DNA of 64,000 nt from Carposina sasakii (taxonomy: Eukaryota > Arthropoda > Insecta > Lepidoptera > Carposinidae): assembly GCA_014607495.2 (NCBI GenBank), contig CP053161.1:6953115-7017114 (forward strand), in the 5' to 3' direction. Shown here piece after piece: positions 34,192 through 47,100 of the stretch; position 1 is the stretch's first letter, and every line of letters starts with the position of its first letter. The notes beneath the pieces are model-generated. The model ran no database searches, was not told where the DNA came from, and worked only from the letters and a program-made list of their open reading frames with translations. A program made the position numbers and the translations under genes.

Positions 34192-36950
34192 TATTAAATA
34201 AACTATACAGAGTAAAGTGGGCTTTTTATGTTGTACTCTTTAGAATCTACCTACTTAGCACGTTTTAGGACAAACCTTTTACTATGGGATTTTTGCTTAG
34301 TCCAGCCTACAAATTGTGTAGGATAATCGAATAATAATATAAACATTTCGGTGCATTATTGACTCGTGTGAATTCCCGTACAAAATCTTAAGCAAATCAA
34401 GACATATTTTTAACAAAATATGTTGAGTATATTTGTTAAGATTATTATTAGTACAAAACATAATATTAAGATGTTTTTTTATGATTAAATACATTTTATT
34501 AAATTGAGAATAGTTTTTAAATTATAATAATATAATATTACACCAATACTGGTTGACTTTAAAAATATAATCCTTACCTAATACAGTTTTTGAATAGCAA
34601 TACACACGAAACTATCGTTTCATCCCATATAGAAATATAATTAGAAAAATAGAAGATTAGCATAGATAGAAGGATCTTTGTTCAATAAAGTGTTTATTTT
34701 AAGACGTTTAATAAATAGATATGGAATAAAGTGCGTAATTTATAAAAAGGGTGATAAAATACAGAATGAGAACAATCGCAATGCCCGAAAGATATCCCAG
34801 ATGCATATCGCTAGACCTACGAATAGCACGAAATAACATGTCTATTTAACGATTCTAAAATGTCAAAATGTCATTTTATAATTTTAACCATGTTTAACCA
34901 TATACAGAATGTCATTGTCATTTTGTTAATTTAAAATGTAAATACATAATTTAACATTACCCGCCCGACCTAGGCGACGAGACCTAAACGATCTACTACT
35001 GGGATACGTTACTGTAGCTAATTGGTGACTTGAAGCTACGATAAAGCGCACCGAGGCCTTACAGGTCCAAGAGAAATTGAAACATCCTAACTATAACATC
35101 TTTACGGACAGTTTCACCAATTACTTGCTATTAAGTTCAGGATAACCTATCTGGCACTTTTTTGGCAGGTGATTGTATGAGTTATCTGTCAGAACAAGTG
35201 CCAGATATCTATATGGAACTAAATAAAAAGAGGTGAAACTGGCACTTAGTGCCATATTTACATCTGTGCAGTTATAATTCATTCTAAGTACTCTACATGA
35301 AAACTTACTTCTTTTGTGAATATGTGATATGATACCAATTCGATATCAACATAGATAGACCATATTATTAGTTTGTACCATTATATAAAAAGTTGCTATA
35401 GTCATATTGTTATCGAGTTGTCATTGCCTTGTCAAAGCAATTTAGTTTTGTTTATAGCCTTTACTTATATATTATTATTATAAGTTTAAAAATAGTTTTA
35501 ATGTTGTTATAATTTTTTGCCACTTACATGTTACGTCCATATATTAAATCTAGTAGTATTAATCTATTTAACTAAACTGCAATTTATTTTTGCGATAAGT
35601 AAATATTAATTAATCTGTTTTAGGCATTTTTGGTGGTATACTTTTCGCTATTATTGTCTACTGTAATTGAAAATTTTAGAATGTGCAAAGAACGGAAATA
35701 TCACTATATTTTGAGACTTGTGTGAAATTTTAATGTTTGTCTAACATTTTATGAAAAACCTTTGTAAGTACACACATTTTTAAACTTCCTATAATCATGG
35801 GATATCTACGTAAAGGGACTATGGGATTTAAGTTACACTCATTGGATACCATCTAAAAGTACTAAACAGCCCTATAAGTACCTGATAATATTATTGCTAC
35901 TGATAATAAGTAATTTAGTGCAAAATAGTTTGAAATCATTAAAATATTCTGCGGTTTATGTCATGATATAACATGTCAACTCTAGCTCTGTTAACACATT
36001 TAGGTAGGTACCTAAATCTCATTAGCATGTGCCATGGAACGCATAAACCGCAAAATCGGATATTTTACATGATTCAAAATGCGAGCATTTAATAGACTTT
36101 GATAAAATGTTAGCACCACCAACTACATTATGGCACATATTCGTTTTCAAAATGCAAAATTAGTATACAATCATTTAACTTGTTATTGCTTGGTATCAAA
36201 TTCCGTGTCAAAGTTATTCTATCTATATTAACCTTAAGTCTCTCTGTTTATAATAATAGCTATAATTTGTGGGGTTCGACAAAAGTTTATTGGTTTTATG
36301 GTAAGGCTACATAAGTACATGTATGTAATATATAATGGGCAAGCCAAAAGCGGATAGCCAATATATTATATAAGGAGTATCCGAATTTGAGGCAACATTC
36401 ACCTATCTATTTAGTGAAAATACCTTTAATTTATATTTGAAGCGAACATCTTTTCATTCTATTACTTACTTTAAAAACAATGGCTGTACGTAACTTCAAA
36501 TTCTGATCTAATTCTCTAAACAATTTTTTTTTAATTATATTAACTTTTGTGTAAGATTAATACTTCAAAACTTTTATAACCCAAAACAGCTGTATATAAC
36601 TGGTAATACATATTATGTATATCAATTAGCATTTGGGTATGATATATTTTATAGACATCAAGTAATCTTTTTAACAATTAAAATTATGAGATCGTAACAC
36701 TATACACATTTAATTTAAAAGGAGTCTTTGATGTCTATGAATCCTATTTTTTTAACCAAGACTGTTAAGATACAAATACTATGGTTTGTACATACATATT
36801 TCAATCTCGGGTAGGCGTGGCTGCCTCCTCAACCAATCCTCTTAGTATACAGGCCATCAATAAAAATAACGCCAAGTATAGGATATATCACATAACTCAA
36901 TCATTTTGGCATATGTCTAGTAATCTTTCTTCTATGAGTCAGAATCCTGT
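34192..36950. other. AT-rich region downstream of the transporter, possible 3' UTR
   Basis: Few recognisable repeats and no coding frames. The nearest perfect AATAAA on the minus strand downstream of the transporter stop is at 36,286-36,291, about 1.65 kb away. A small MITE-like inverted pair around GGATAACCTATCTGGCAC lies at 35,130-35,250. Confidence 0.4.
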
Positions 36951-37172
36951 TCAAGATAATTAGCTCAGCAGGTCTATAACGTAACTTAATAGTGTTAGGG
37001 AGCACTCGTCGTCCTCCCGCGCCCTGAGCCTCGCCCCGCGCCCCGCACCTCGCCCCGCACCTCGCCCCGCGCCCCGCACCTTGCCCCGCGCAGTCACACG
37101 CTCTCAATCTTTGCTATATTGCATTGCTTTGGCTTTGCTACTGCAAGTTACATAGTCAGAGGGCCGGCCTAA
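36951..37172. mobile_element. Remnant of the 30,666 hAT-like MITE with an expanded GC-rich minisatellite
   Basis: In reverse orientation it shares GCGGGAGGACG, GGGGCGAGG and the GCAAAGC / CATAGTCAGAGGG segments with 30,666-31,151. The centre (37,027-37,092) has expanded into tandem CGCCCCGC(A/G)CC(T) units. The antisense frame rich in G, A and R is a translation of this minisatellite. Confidence 0.6.
37027..37092. repeat. GC-rich minisatellite
   Basis: Tandem units such as CTCGCCCCGCACCT and CGCCCCGCGCC, about 65 bp in all, in sharp contrast with the AT-rich surroundings. Confidence 0.8.
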
Positions 37173-37328
37173 TACTGTAAGAGCATGCAGAAATGTCTTT
37201 AAATACCCTCACGTAAAATATATCATCAAATTCCAGGGTAAAACTGTCCTTCATACATGACTACAAGGTATAATATCGTTTCGTTTTCTACAGCCCAACT
37301 ATGTTAAAAGCTCTTGATGACGCGAAAC

Positions 37329-37600
37329 CTGCCGTTTGTAAAACAATACGTTACGCTAGCCATAGACCTTTATACTTCTAACCCTCGAAAGTTTGACACT
37401 ACCCGCAGTATAATTAACGCATTTAAATATAGACATTGGTACCAAAAAATATCTTCCAAATTAAATTTAGCACAGTTCAGAACAGAAATCTGCCTATTCC
37501 TTAAACACAAATACCTTAATTTTTATATCTAGGTACACGCTTTCCCTCGCTGGGCGAGGGCGCGATGCGGGTGATAGCGATTGCGTACCCAATGGTTATT
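37329..37600 (-). pseudogene. Tandem duplicate of the 3' end of the transporter gene
   Basis: CGTTTGTAAAACAATACGTT at 37,332 recurs at 37,607. Further on, ACACGCTTTCCCTC and GCTGGGCGAGG...GATGCGGGTGAT (37,533-37,590) match the end of coding exon 14 (37,943-38,020). The unit therefore spans the last coding bases and 3' flank. The copy lacks about 30 bp of coding sequence and is frameshifted, so it is a dead partial duplicate. The plus-strand 72-codon frame here is incidental. Confidence 0.7.
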
Positions 37601-37765
37601 GAACTGTCGTTTGTAAAACAATACGTTACGCTAGCCACAGACCCACTGTGTAAGAAGCCCTCGAAGACTTGGCGCAATCCGCAGTATTATTAATAGCGCT
37701 TTTAACGACAAGATATAGTATCAATCGGCCTGTAATAAAAAAATCTGCCTACAACTCTTTAACTC

Positions 37766-37911
37766 TTTGAACCCACATTCAGTGCCGGCGACTACGTATT
37801 TGCATCTTTTAGGCTTTCTAGAGGTGTCGCTGACGCTAATTTGCGTCATGGCGCTAGGCGTTGGCGTAATGTCGGCACCCTTAGAATATCTGCCGGCAGC
37901 GAATGTGTTAA
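37766..37911. mobile_element. MITE inserted in the transporter 3' flank
   Basis: TTGAACCCACATTCAGTGCC and GGCAGCGAATGTGTTAA are imperfect inverted ends. The segment is present in the proximal duplicate (37,604-38,020) but absent from the distal one, so it was inserted after the duplication or was lost from the distal copy. It lies only 29 bp beyond the stop codon, probably within the 3' UTR. Confidence 0.6.
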
Positions 37912-37939
37912 TAATACCTAGATTTTATAATTGTTATAT

Positions 37940-38144
37940 CTACAGCACGCTCTCCCTCTGCGGTTCTCTCTCCGGCGAGGGCGGGTCGCTGGGCGAGGCG
38001 GCGGTGCGGGTGATGGCGGGCTGCTGGGTGAGCTGAGCGCCCATGGTGATGGGGGTGTCGTCCTCGTCCTCATCCTCAGCCTCCTCCAGATCCTCATCGA
38101 TGGGAGTCAGCACGTCTGCCGCTTGCTGGAGAGGCTCTTGTTTT
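37940..38144 (-). CDS. Transporter coding exon 14 (acidic cytoplasmic tail and stop)
   Basis: Acceptor GTCATTCACACAG. Encodes [17 protein letters not shown], a run of 14 mostly acidic residues, and a C-terminus ending QRESVL before TAG (37,940-37,942). Confidence 0.93.
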
Positions 38145-41100
38145 CTGTGTGAATGACGGTTTGTTAGTTACCGGTTTAGACTTTTAAAAATAAACTTTAT
38201 AGGTAGGTACACTGTTTTTTATTGGATACCGTAAAGTTTTTCAGTTTTGGGGAATGTTTCTTAGTGAACCGGGAGGGTATTTAAAATTAAAACAAAAAAA
38301 TGGTCAGTATTTTTCTTTTTCGAACTGAGAAGGTCAGTAAGATTTATCTACTCGTAACTTTATTTGCACTGTTTTCACAACTCAGCTGTAGCATTTAGAA
38401 AATTCAACAAATAAACTAAGGGCAAATTTTTTCAATAATTCTTCTTCACTAAAGGATACATTTGATGCCGTCTTTCTCTAGAACTGTCTCAACATCAACT
38501 TTCTATGCTATCTGACCATTGAATAAATCGGTCCTAAAACACACAAAACATACCTTCTAAAAAGCGGCGCGGCGAAAGAAGTAAGCGTGGATGCCAGGAA
38601 AAACGCCGCCGCCATATAAAACGAGGCGTCATAGTTCTTCGTAGCGTCATATACCGCACCCGCCAAGGGTGACCCTATCACCGCTGCCACGCCTCGGAAT
38701 AATATGAGGAGACCAAACGCATTGGTTAACTTGTCCAGCCCTAGGAGGTCTACTAGGATTATCGATGTCAGGGATATGTAGCCCGCTGAAATGGAATAAA
38801 AGCCGGATAAGTAATAATAGGTGCCGTTTTTAGTATAAGGTGGGTCTGTGGCTGATTATTTTACGATCAATAGCAGTTTTAAAATAAACATACAGTCGAT
38901 TCTGACCGTCACACTTAAACTTAGTCAAGTCTGCCCCTCTCCATTCTTAACATAAATGGCCGCAACAAAAACGTAAAATTAGTCCTACCTGTCTCTTTCC
39001 CTTTCACGAGGGAAAGCTATTACAATTATATTTGTATAACAATGGGATTGAGGACTTCTTAATGTGTGCTTCTAACGTTAGGCTAATAAATTAGAGCGGT
39101 CCCCCGACGCGACAAAATTTAATCAAAAATTTCATAAGTACGGTCAACAGCAGGCCAAGATAACCATTTGCAGTTCAAAATTAGCGGTTATGCCTCCGAC
39201 ATAAAGGTGGCACAAAGTCCCGAGTAGATAGTCTGACATGCTTTAGTTGGTACTTACGTAGTGTTAAGTTATTTTAGCTTTTTATAGGGTTTAGCATTTT
39301 AAATCTTTTGTCATAATAAATGCGTACTTTTTTTTGGGACGGGGGTTTTCTTAAATTTTTAATTTAATTCTTTATTTCATGCTTTTTGAAGTAGCTCCTT
39401 AATTTTTCATTCTTTCATTTAATTTCTTTTATTTTTCGCAGCGTAAAAAGTTTAGATGGGGTCGCTATATGCGATCTCGACCAAAGGAAGCTGTTTAACA
39501 ATCCTCAGGACAAACTGGCTCTGGGAGTATTGCAGAAATTAAGAAACAATAAAGATTAAACCCTCCCTAGCTGCTCCCCCCTTCACCTCCCCCTGTACAT
39601 GTACAATGACAAAACAGAACGAGGGATGGTGATGCGCTCACGCCATCTATCCAGGTTAATTGTACTATTTTTTTTAACTTTTAATAGTTGTCAGAAAATC
39701 CCTCATTGAAGTTACAAACGTAAACAAGTATAACGCACTTCGATGTGAAAAGATGAAAATTTACGTAAAATTGTACGCCTGGAACACTACTAACCAGCCG
39801 GGAAAATAAGCAACAATTTAATTATATTTAATTATACTTACAAATAGCAAGTCCAAATGCTATGGCTACTGCTACGTAAGCCGCATAAGAGGCGCAAAAT
39901 GGAGTCACCCCTACGGATATCTGGAAATAAAATACATTAGAGTAAAAATCTATGTTGTGAGCAAATAGATAATCAATTTCATTTACCGGTACCATCGATA
40001 TGTTTAAAACTAATTTTACGTATTAAAAATCCCTCAAATACATATATAGTTATATGTTGTCTCTGTCTAACTAAGGCACTTATAGAAGCTAACACAAGTT
40101 GTAATAGGCTTCAAATAGGTACTACGATTGTTCCTCGTTCTATCTGAAGCCTACAAATGGTTGCCCGCGCCTTCATCCGAGTGGACTACAGAAAAAAAAA
40201 ATGTAGCCTATATCCTTTCTCAGGCTCTATACTACCTGTGTACCAAATTTCTATTAAATCGTTTCAATAGTTTTGGTGCCAAAGCCACATAGACATGCAT
40301 ATTAACAAAGGATGTAATGGTTTCCAAACTTACCGTAGCGACGACAAGGCATACATTATTGAGCAAAAGCGAGTCCATCCAGGGGAAGTCGGCAACCCAT
40401 CCGCACAGGATACGACCGAATGTGTTCGTGATGCCGATTATAGATAGCAGGAACGAGGCTTGCGACGGCGCCACGCCCTATGGAAATATGTTATAATACA
40501 GTACAATATTATATTATAGTAGAATGAGCGAGATAGAAAATAAGAGAATAGACGTCGACACATTTTAAATGTATTTTGGTAGGTAATTATAGTTTGGTAA
40601 CAAACATCGCGACACGAGAATAATATGTACCGTTATTGATGTACAGATCAATATCATAGTGCGGTGTGGTGTGATCAGCAGAATACCATGCTATCTGGTT
40701 CTAGCATAACACCAGCATTGAAGGTAAGCTGCAACACTACGCTGAGCTGGGACCATGTTGCTGATGGGGGTGGTGAAAGGAGGAAGCGCTTCCGGCCTTA
40801 CCAGGCCACTAGTCGTTGTTTGGCCCATGTATATATTCCAATCATTGTGAGAAACTTCGATATCGCGTTTTAAGAAAAACAAACAAATGAAACCATCACT
40901 TACATTCAACATAGCAGCGTCAACAATATACACGAAAGGCACGTAAAGTCCGGCCATACCGAACACATTGGACACTCCGATAAGCATGAACGAGGGATCC
41001 TTCAGCAGAGACACGTCTAACATCGACGACAACGCAGACTTGAATGAGTTGGGCAAGGCAAGGCAGGGGCAGAGGTCGTATTCTGAAAACACAACTACCC

Positions 41101-44100
41101 TCAATACTGGAAAAAAAATAATTAAAGTACATATGTGATGGTCGGACAAACTTAATCTTTGCTATAACATAAACCGACAGGAATATTACCTAACTTGTAA
41201 ATATACATACAACGCGACAGCGAGATTGTTCCCCACTTCTGGACAAAGGCCTCTGCACCCTACTATCATAAGGAGGGGATTGGACCATAAGCCCATCATG
41301 GACTATGTCAACTGAAACTAACTAGGGTATTATGTGAGTATACTTTTGCAATATCTTCGCACTAATTGGATAATTTATTGAATGATACACATTACGATAC
41401 ATGTTGTTTGTACACGATATATTTTAGGTGAGGCCTATGTCCAGCAGTGGAATTCTAATGACAAAAAGAATATACGTACAATATCTTTGCACTAAGAGGA
41501 TAATTTGTTGAATGTACACGTAATATTTTAGTGTAGGCCTATATCCGCTTCCTATAACTAAAAAAAAGATACGTACGTTCTTCCTGTCTCTCCAAATCTC
41601 CAGCATTGCGGCTCTGTGGCAAGCTAAGCACAGAGTTCCGGTATCCCTGCAACGACTTCTGACTCTGGTACTGAGGCAGGTTCAGTACTGATCCGGAATA
41701 GAAGATATCTTTACGAGACATCGGTCGAACCATGCGAGGTTCACGCGGTCCGGCCACTGATAGCTTTGAGTTATACATTACGCTTTCGTTGTCGCCCTGG
41801 AAGATAAATTACAGTTGTTTAAGGTAAATAATGGGCAGATATAGATATTAGACATGGCTGTGTTTATGAAATGACCCCATTTCATAAACACAGCCATGTC
41901 TGGAGGATCATAATCCCACGGCCACATTTAGTGTATACAGGATGTAACAAAAAGGGTATGTAAAGCGAAAAGCTCGATCCCTGTATAGTATACAGGATGT
42001 AACAGAAAGGGTATGTTAAGCGAAAAGCTATGTAAATAGACCATTATAGAGAACCTATTTCCAAAATTTGAGACTCGAAATCACATGTTTATTTTTCAAA
42101 ATTGTATGAACATTCTTAAGTTGATTAGAAATTCTCCGGACAGATGGACCGATGACTTAAAGGGGACGGCTGGTAGTGACTGGATGGCAAAAACGGGAGA
42201 TCGAGCCATGTGGCGTACGTCCAGCAGTGGACTGCAATAGGCTGACGACTATTAGGTATGTACTAATTAGTGTTCAAGTTATGTGGTTATTTGTAAATTA
42301 ATAATGGACTCGTCGTCAGCCTATTGCAGTACACTGCTGGACGTAGGCCTCCCCCAGGGCACGCCACAAGGTTACTGCCACAGAGGGGTTTGCCCATAGT
42401 CACCACGCTGGGCAGGCGGGTTGGTGACCGCTGTGTGATTTTTGGACTATGTTGTCAACACGGGAGGCGCTGCTGCCCACCTCCCGGGAACCCTTAATCG
42501 CCTCGTACGATACCCACGAGCAGGCATGGGGTGGTACGAATTGTACCATACCATATAACACATGGCCTAATGTGTTACAATTACAAATAGATATCTAAAA
42601 CTTACATCACCCTTATTCATTGACGTTTTGGACGAAGCCCTAATGGCTGCTAAGGACGGTTTAAATCTGAAACAAAATAAAACAATTAAACTCTATAACC
42701 ATTAACTGTAATACATATATGTAGGTAAGTCAATATAACACGGAGGCATAACATAACAACAAGTACAAAATTGAGGCATATACAAAATACAAGCGGGAGG
42801 CGTAAGTTCACCAATGAATTTATTTCATGTACAGATTTTAATGTTGCAAAATTGACACTCAGCTCGTGCCTCGGAAAGCACGTAGGTAAAACCGCTGGTC
42901 CTGCGCCTGATCTCTCTCCGGTCGTGTCGGCTTTCCGTCCCATCGGACTATGAGAGTAACAGAATAGAGAGTGCATCTGTGTTTGCGCAGACACTTGTGC
43001 ACTATAATATCTCCTGCGTACCTGGCCAATCTCCGTAGAGATCGGTCGCGTTGGCCGAAATACGGTCGGAGATCATCATACAAATCCTTTCTGGTGCAAA
43101 GCATCTCATACATATATTTTACATGCAAGTCCTGCGGGATGATCGGATTATCATGAACTCCCAAAGCAGTATTGTTAACATTGTGGAAGCGAGATATCAT
43201 TCTAGACCCTATACTTCGTATAGGGCCGTTTCGCTTACACATTGGTCCTTGGTTGTCATAACATGTAGGGACATAAGTAAAGCACATCCTATCCTATGAA
43301 GATATTTGGTAGCATTACCAATACATTCAACTCAGAAACAGCCAGTTACAATGCTATAACTATTACACATACAAATATTTTGATAGCAACATTATTTCCC
43401 CAGCTTTATATGCTACCAAATTCAGAAGCACTACAAAAACAACTATACAAACTACATACTTACATATAACATCTACATCATACAAACATCCAATACCTCG
43501 TCACCAAAAAGCGCCAGGTCCCTAAGAAATATATCTATCTATACCTATCAGCAGTCTGGGCTGACCTATCTCCGGTGCTCTGTTTCCGTTGTCTGTCGAA
43601 GAACGGCACGGATCCGTTCTTGGGTAGACCGGGGGCTTGTGCGCTGAAGGCAGGCGACGACACGTTACGTGACATCTGTTGTGGCTGCAGGTTTAGTACT
43701 CCGTTGCCGTTTTCTGCCTGAAAATGAAAATAGACTTTATTTTTTTACATACATAGATAGGTAGGTCCATACTTACGCCTATGTCCCATATGGGTAGGCA
43801 GAGATCAGATCTTCAGTTGGTACGTTCCAAACATATCTCTTTTGCCTCGATGCTGAGCAACAGTATATAAATTCATAGATAAATTATAGAAACATCCATG
43901 ACTAAGATACAAACATTGATACTCGTATTCATCATTCAATGTTCGCCACCCACCGGGATTCGATTCCAGGACTGCGCCATTGGTTGTGTGAACAGATTTA
44001 GTTTCAAAGAAAATAACACAGATATCAAAGTTACGGGGTATTTGCGAGAATGTTTTGCATTAGGGCTTACCTGCATCTAATGACAAGTTTGATGTTTATA

Positions 44101-47100
44101 GTAAGCTGGCGTTTTGCGGACATATAATTGGGGAACCAGGGGAACACAACATTTTAAAAATTAGCAAAACACGAATTTTAAATGGATTATTCAAACACTT
44201 TATTACGGATTATAACTAATGTATTCTGAATGTATTAAAGGTATAGGAACATAGTGAAACAACATTAGAATATCTTCATACACAGTGTGCTCCATTTCAT
44301 CGGTTCTTATAGGCACAGCGAACTTCAAACACCCGAGCGAAATTCATAATTGAAATAATATCAACATAATAGTGACCGATTTAAAATATACACTTTGTAT
44401 GAAGTACCTACCTACTAACATTCTTATACTATACAGGGAAATGATTCAACTCGGGGTGCAATACTGTAAATTGTTATAACGATGAAAACAGTTTTGTTAT
44501 TAAAAACCAACGGACCTTAAGGGTGGCACCGTAATGAGCCCTCTGGAACAAAAATATCAATTGTACGATAGAATGGTTCATTGTTATCATATTATAAACG
44601 TGGAGTCTACTCGGAAGTTAACATTATTCTGAGGTTAGAGTGACAAACTCAAAGTAGGCTCGGACTAAGATAACCGATAGCTATTAATAAAACACCGTTG
44701 CTGAGAACTAAGGAGTTTAATAAAAAACTTAAGAGAAATCACCTTTTTAAATAAATAAACAAATATTCACGCACTTAGTCCAACACCAATCTCTAAGCGC
44801 CGCAGGCAAGGTCACTGCCATTTCTGACATGACCAGTCCGCTGCTGAACATAGGCCTCCCCCAATTACCTCCAATGCGACTGGTTGAACGCAGCCTGCAT
44901 CCAGCAGACACCTGCGAGTATGAATATAAAAGAGTGAATAAGAGACCCACCTTCTTACTATTAGCGCCATCATCAGCCACCCTCGCCTCAGTGATGGTGG
45001 GCAAAGTGGGCACGGGGGGCATGTTGGGCATGTTGGGCACGGTGGGCACACGCGCCAACGCCTCCAGGTTGAGCGACGAGTGCACGCCCGGGTCCACGTT
45101 CAGCGGCGCCTGGCAATGAGCACTGGATACGTTTACTAGAGCCTGCTTTGTCTTTGGAAAGGAATACGTGCGTGTTAGCCGTGCAGTTGGAAGCTATTAA
45201 AATTATAGATAAAGGTGTACCGTATTATTATAAAAGAATTTAAACATTGTTTAAGCTAAGTGTGTTATTACAAGCCCGCGCCTAAATTCGACATTGTTTA
45301 TATATGACAGTTGACAGCAGATATAGCAATTAGCGCGATCGTTCAAAGGAACTATTTGATGAAACGCACTCTAGATTGCTATGGTGTTACATGCGTGCCA
45401 TAGGCTCATACAACACAAACGCACTAGGTATACCTATATAAGAATATATAAGGTTCGAGACCAACTATTTCATAATAATCTCTCAGCCGGGATTCGAACA
45501 CAGGACCTCGATGCAGTAAACTAATTCATAAAATAAACCGCTTGAGTCATGCATAATTATTATTTTTCTTTAGTTTTTCTACCATGCAAATACAAATTCA
45601 AATTCTACCGTGCAATACCAAATATTTACAACAATACCACTTCTAAATCGCAGATTAATTTATAAATAAGAGACCCCCACACTAGCGTCTTATGAGCGTC
45701 TTTTGAACGTCGGCGCCGGGCGAGCGTCACCGCTGAGTGGAAGCCGAACGCACAGAACGCTGTAAATACGCAGCGCAAACGTCGCGTCGTTTTATTATAT
45801 GGCAGAAAACGCGACGCTCACGTAGCGTAATTACAGAGTTCGGCTTCCACTCAGCGCTGACGCTCGCCCGGCGCCGACGTCCAAAAGACGCTCATATGAC
45901 GCCAGTGTGAGGGGAGCGTTAGACAGCCATACAAATTATGTCCCAAGGAAATGATAAATGATTATGTCTGATTGTCTCTTTCTTTCTCAATTTACAGATA
46001 CAGAGATGGACAAAACAGAATCAGACAGAGAGCGAACTTGAAGACTTTATTGCAAGGTATAAAGTGCACCCCTTATGCCAAAGATGGCTTAACTCCTATT
46101 TAGAAGTTCGTGGAGTATTTACCTTCATTCTCTTCTCCATGGTGCCGTCGGGAAGCTGCACGACAAAGAACGAGCCCCCGATAGAGCCGCGCTCCATCTG
46201 CATTCGCTTCTCTTCGGCCATGCGCTGCAGAAGTGGCTTTTCTCCTGACGTCTGTAAAATTATATAAGTGAATTTCATATTCTGTATTTCAAGTTCGTAA
46301 CATTAATAAAGAGGTTAAAAAACCTCCGAATATTTTTTTATGTTTATAAAGTATCTTATCACTGGTTTGAATAAAGTATAGAGGCCTGTAACATTAGTGC
46401 TGGTCATCATTATAACTAACCTTAGGATAGACCAGAGGCCTCATCAGCAGTCCGAATATAGCACAGTTCAAGATCAGCCCAGCGAGCAGTAAGTTAGCGC
46501 CCTGCCATGATCCGAACTGCTGGAGTAGAAACGAGGCGAGAGGGGCAAAGCTGAAGGTACCGACTCCGGAGCCGCATACCGCGATACCGGTGGCCAGCGA
46601 GCGACGGGTCTCGAAGTAGTAACCCACTGCCACCACTGACGGGAGGTAGATCATCCCAAAGCCGATGCCTGTAAAGGAGATATAGAATTGTAAGGTGTGC
46701 TCTGCATAAAGGCATTTTGAGAAGAGAGGACATGAGGAATAGATGGTGTATAAACTATAATATGTATGCGTATCGCGCTGCACGCTCAAGCAAGCTTTAT
46801 CTGCTATCACAAAGAAAGGACAATTTATTTGAAAGAAAGTAAGTAAAAGTTAAATATCCTTAAAACGGCCACAATATCTTTTTTGTGATGGACAACAGCC
46901 AAGTTAAAGCTTTCTAAAAAGCTTTGTGAGACAATTTATTGTATGGAAGAAGCCTGAATCAATCATTACATTTAAAGGGTTTTTCATTTACGCAGAACTA
47001 CTACTATATTATGTACTAGATGCATGTCATCTTGATTGATACGATGAAAAAACAACACGTTATTATTGATATACATTGCTATTGACGCATCAGGGTGGAG

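Noticed and set aside
36901..37107. Minus-strand frame rich in Gly, Ala and Arg
   Set aside because: It is produced by the CGCCCCGC minisatellite in a MITE remnant.
37314..37532. 72-codon plus-strand frame
   Set aside because: It looks protein-like at first, but it lies opposite a duplicated transporter 3' end, and the second copy of the same block is not open.
42859..43287. 142-codon minus-strand frame with [15 protein letters not shown]
   Set aside because: It lies in a dispersed repeat that recurs at 5,558-5,655 and has no start context or splice link.
44829..45119. 96-codon plus-strand frame
   Set aside because: It is antisense to transporter exon 6 and its flanking SINE scrap.
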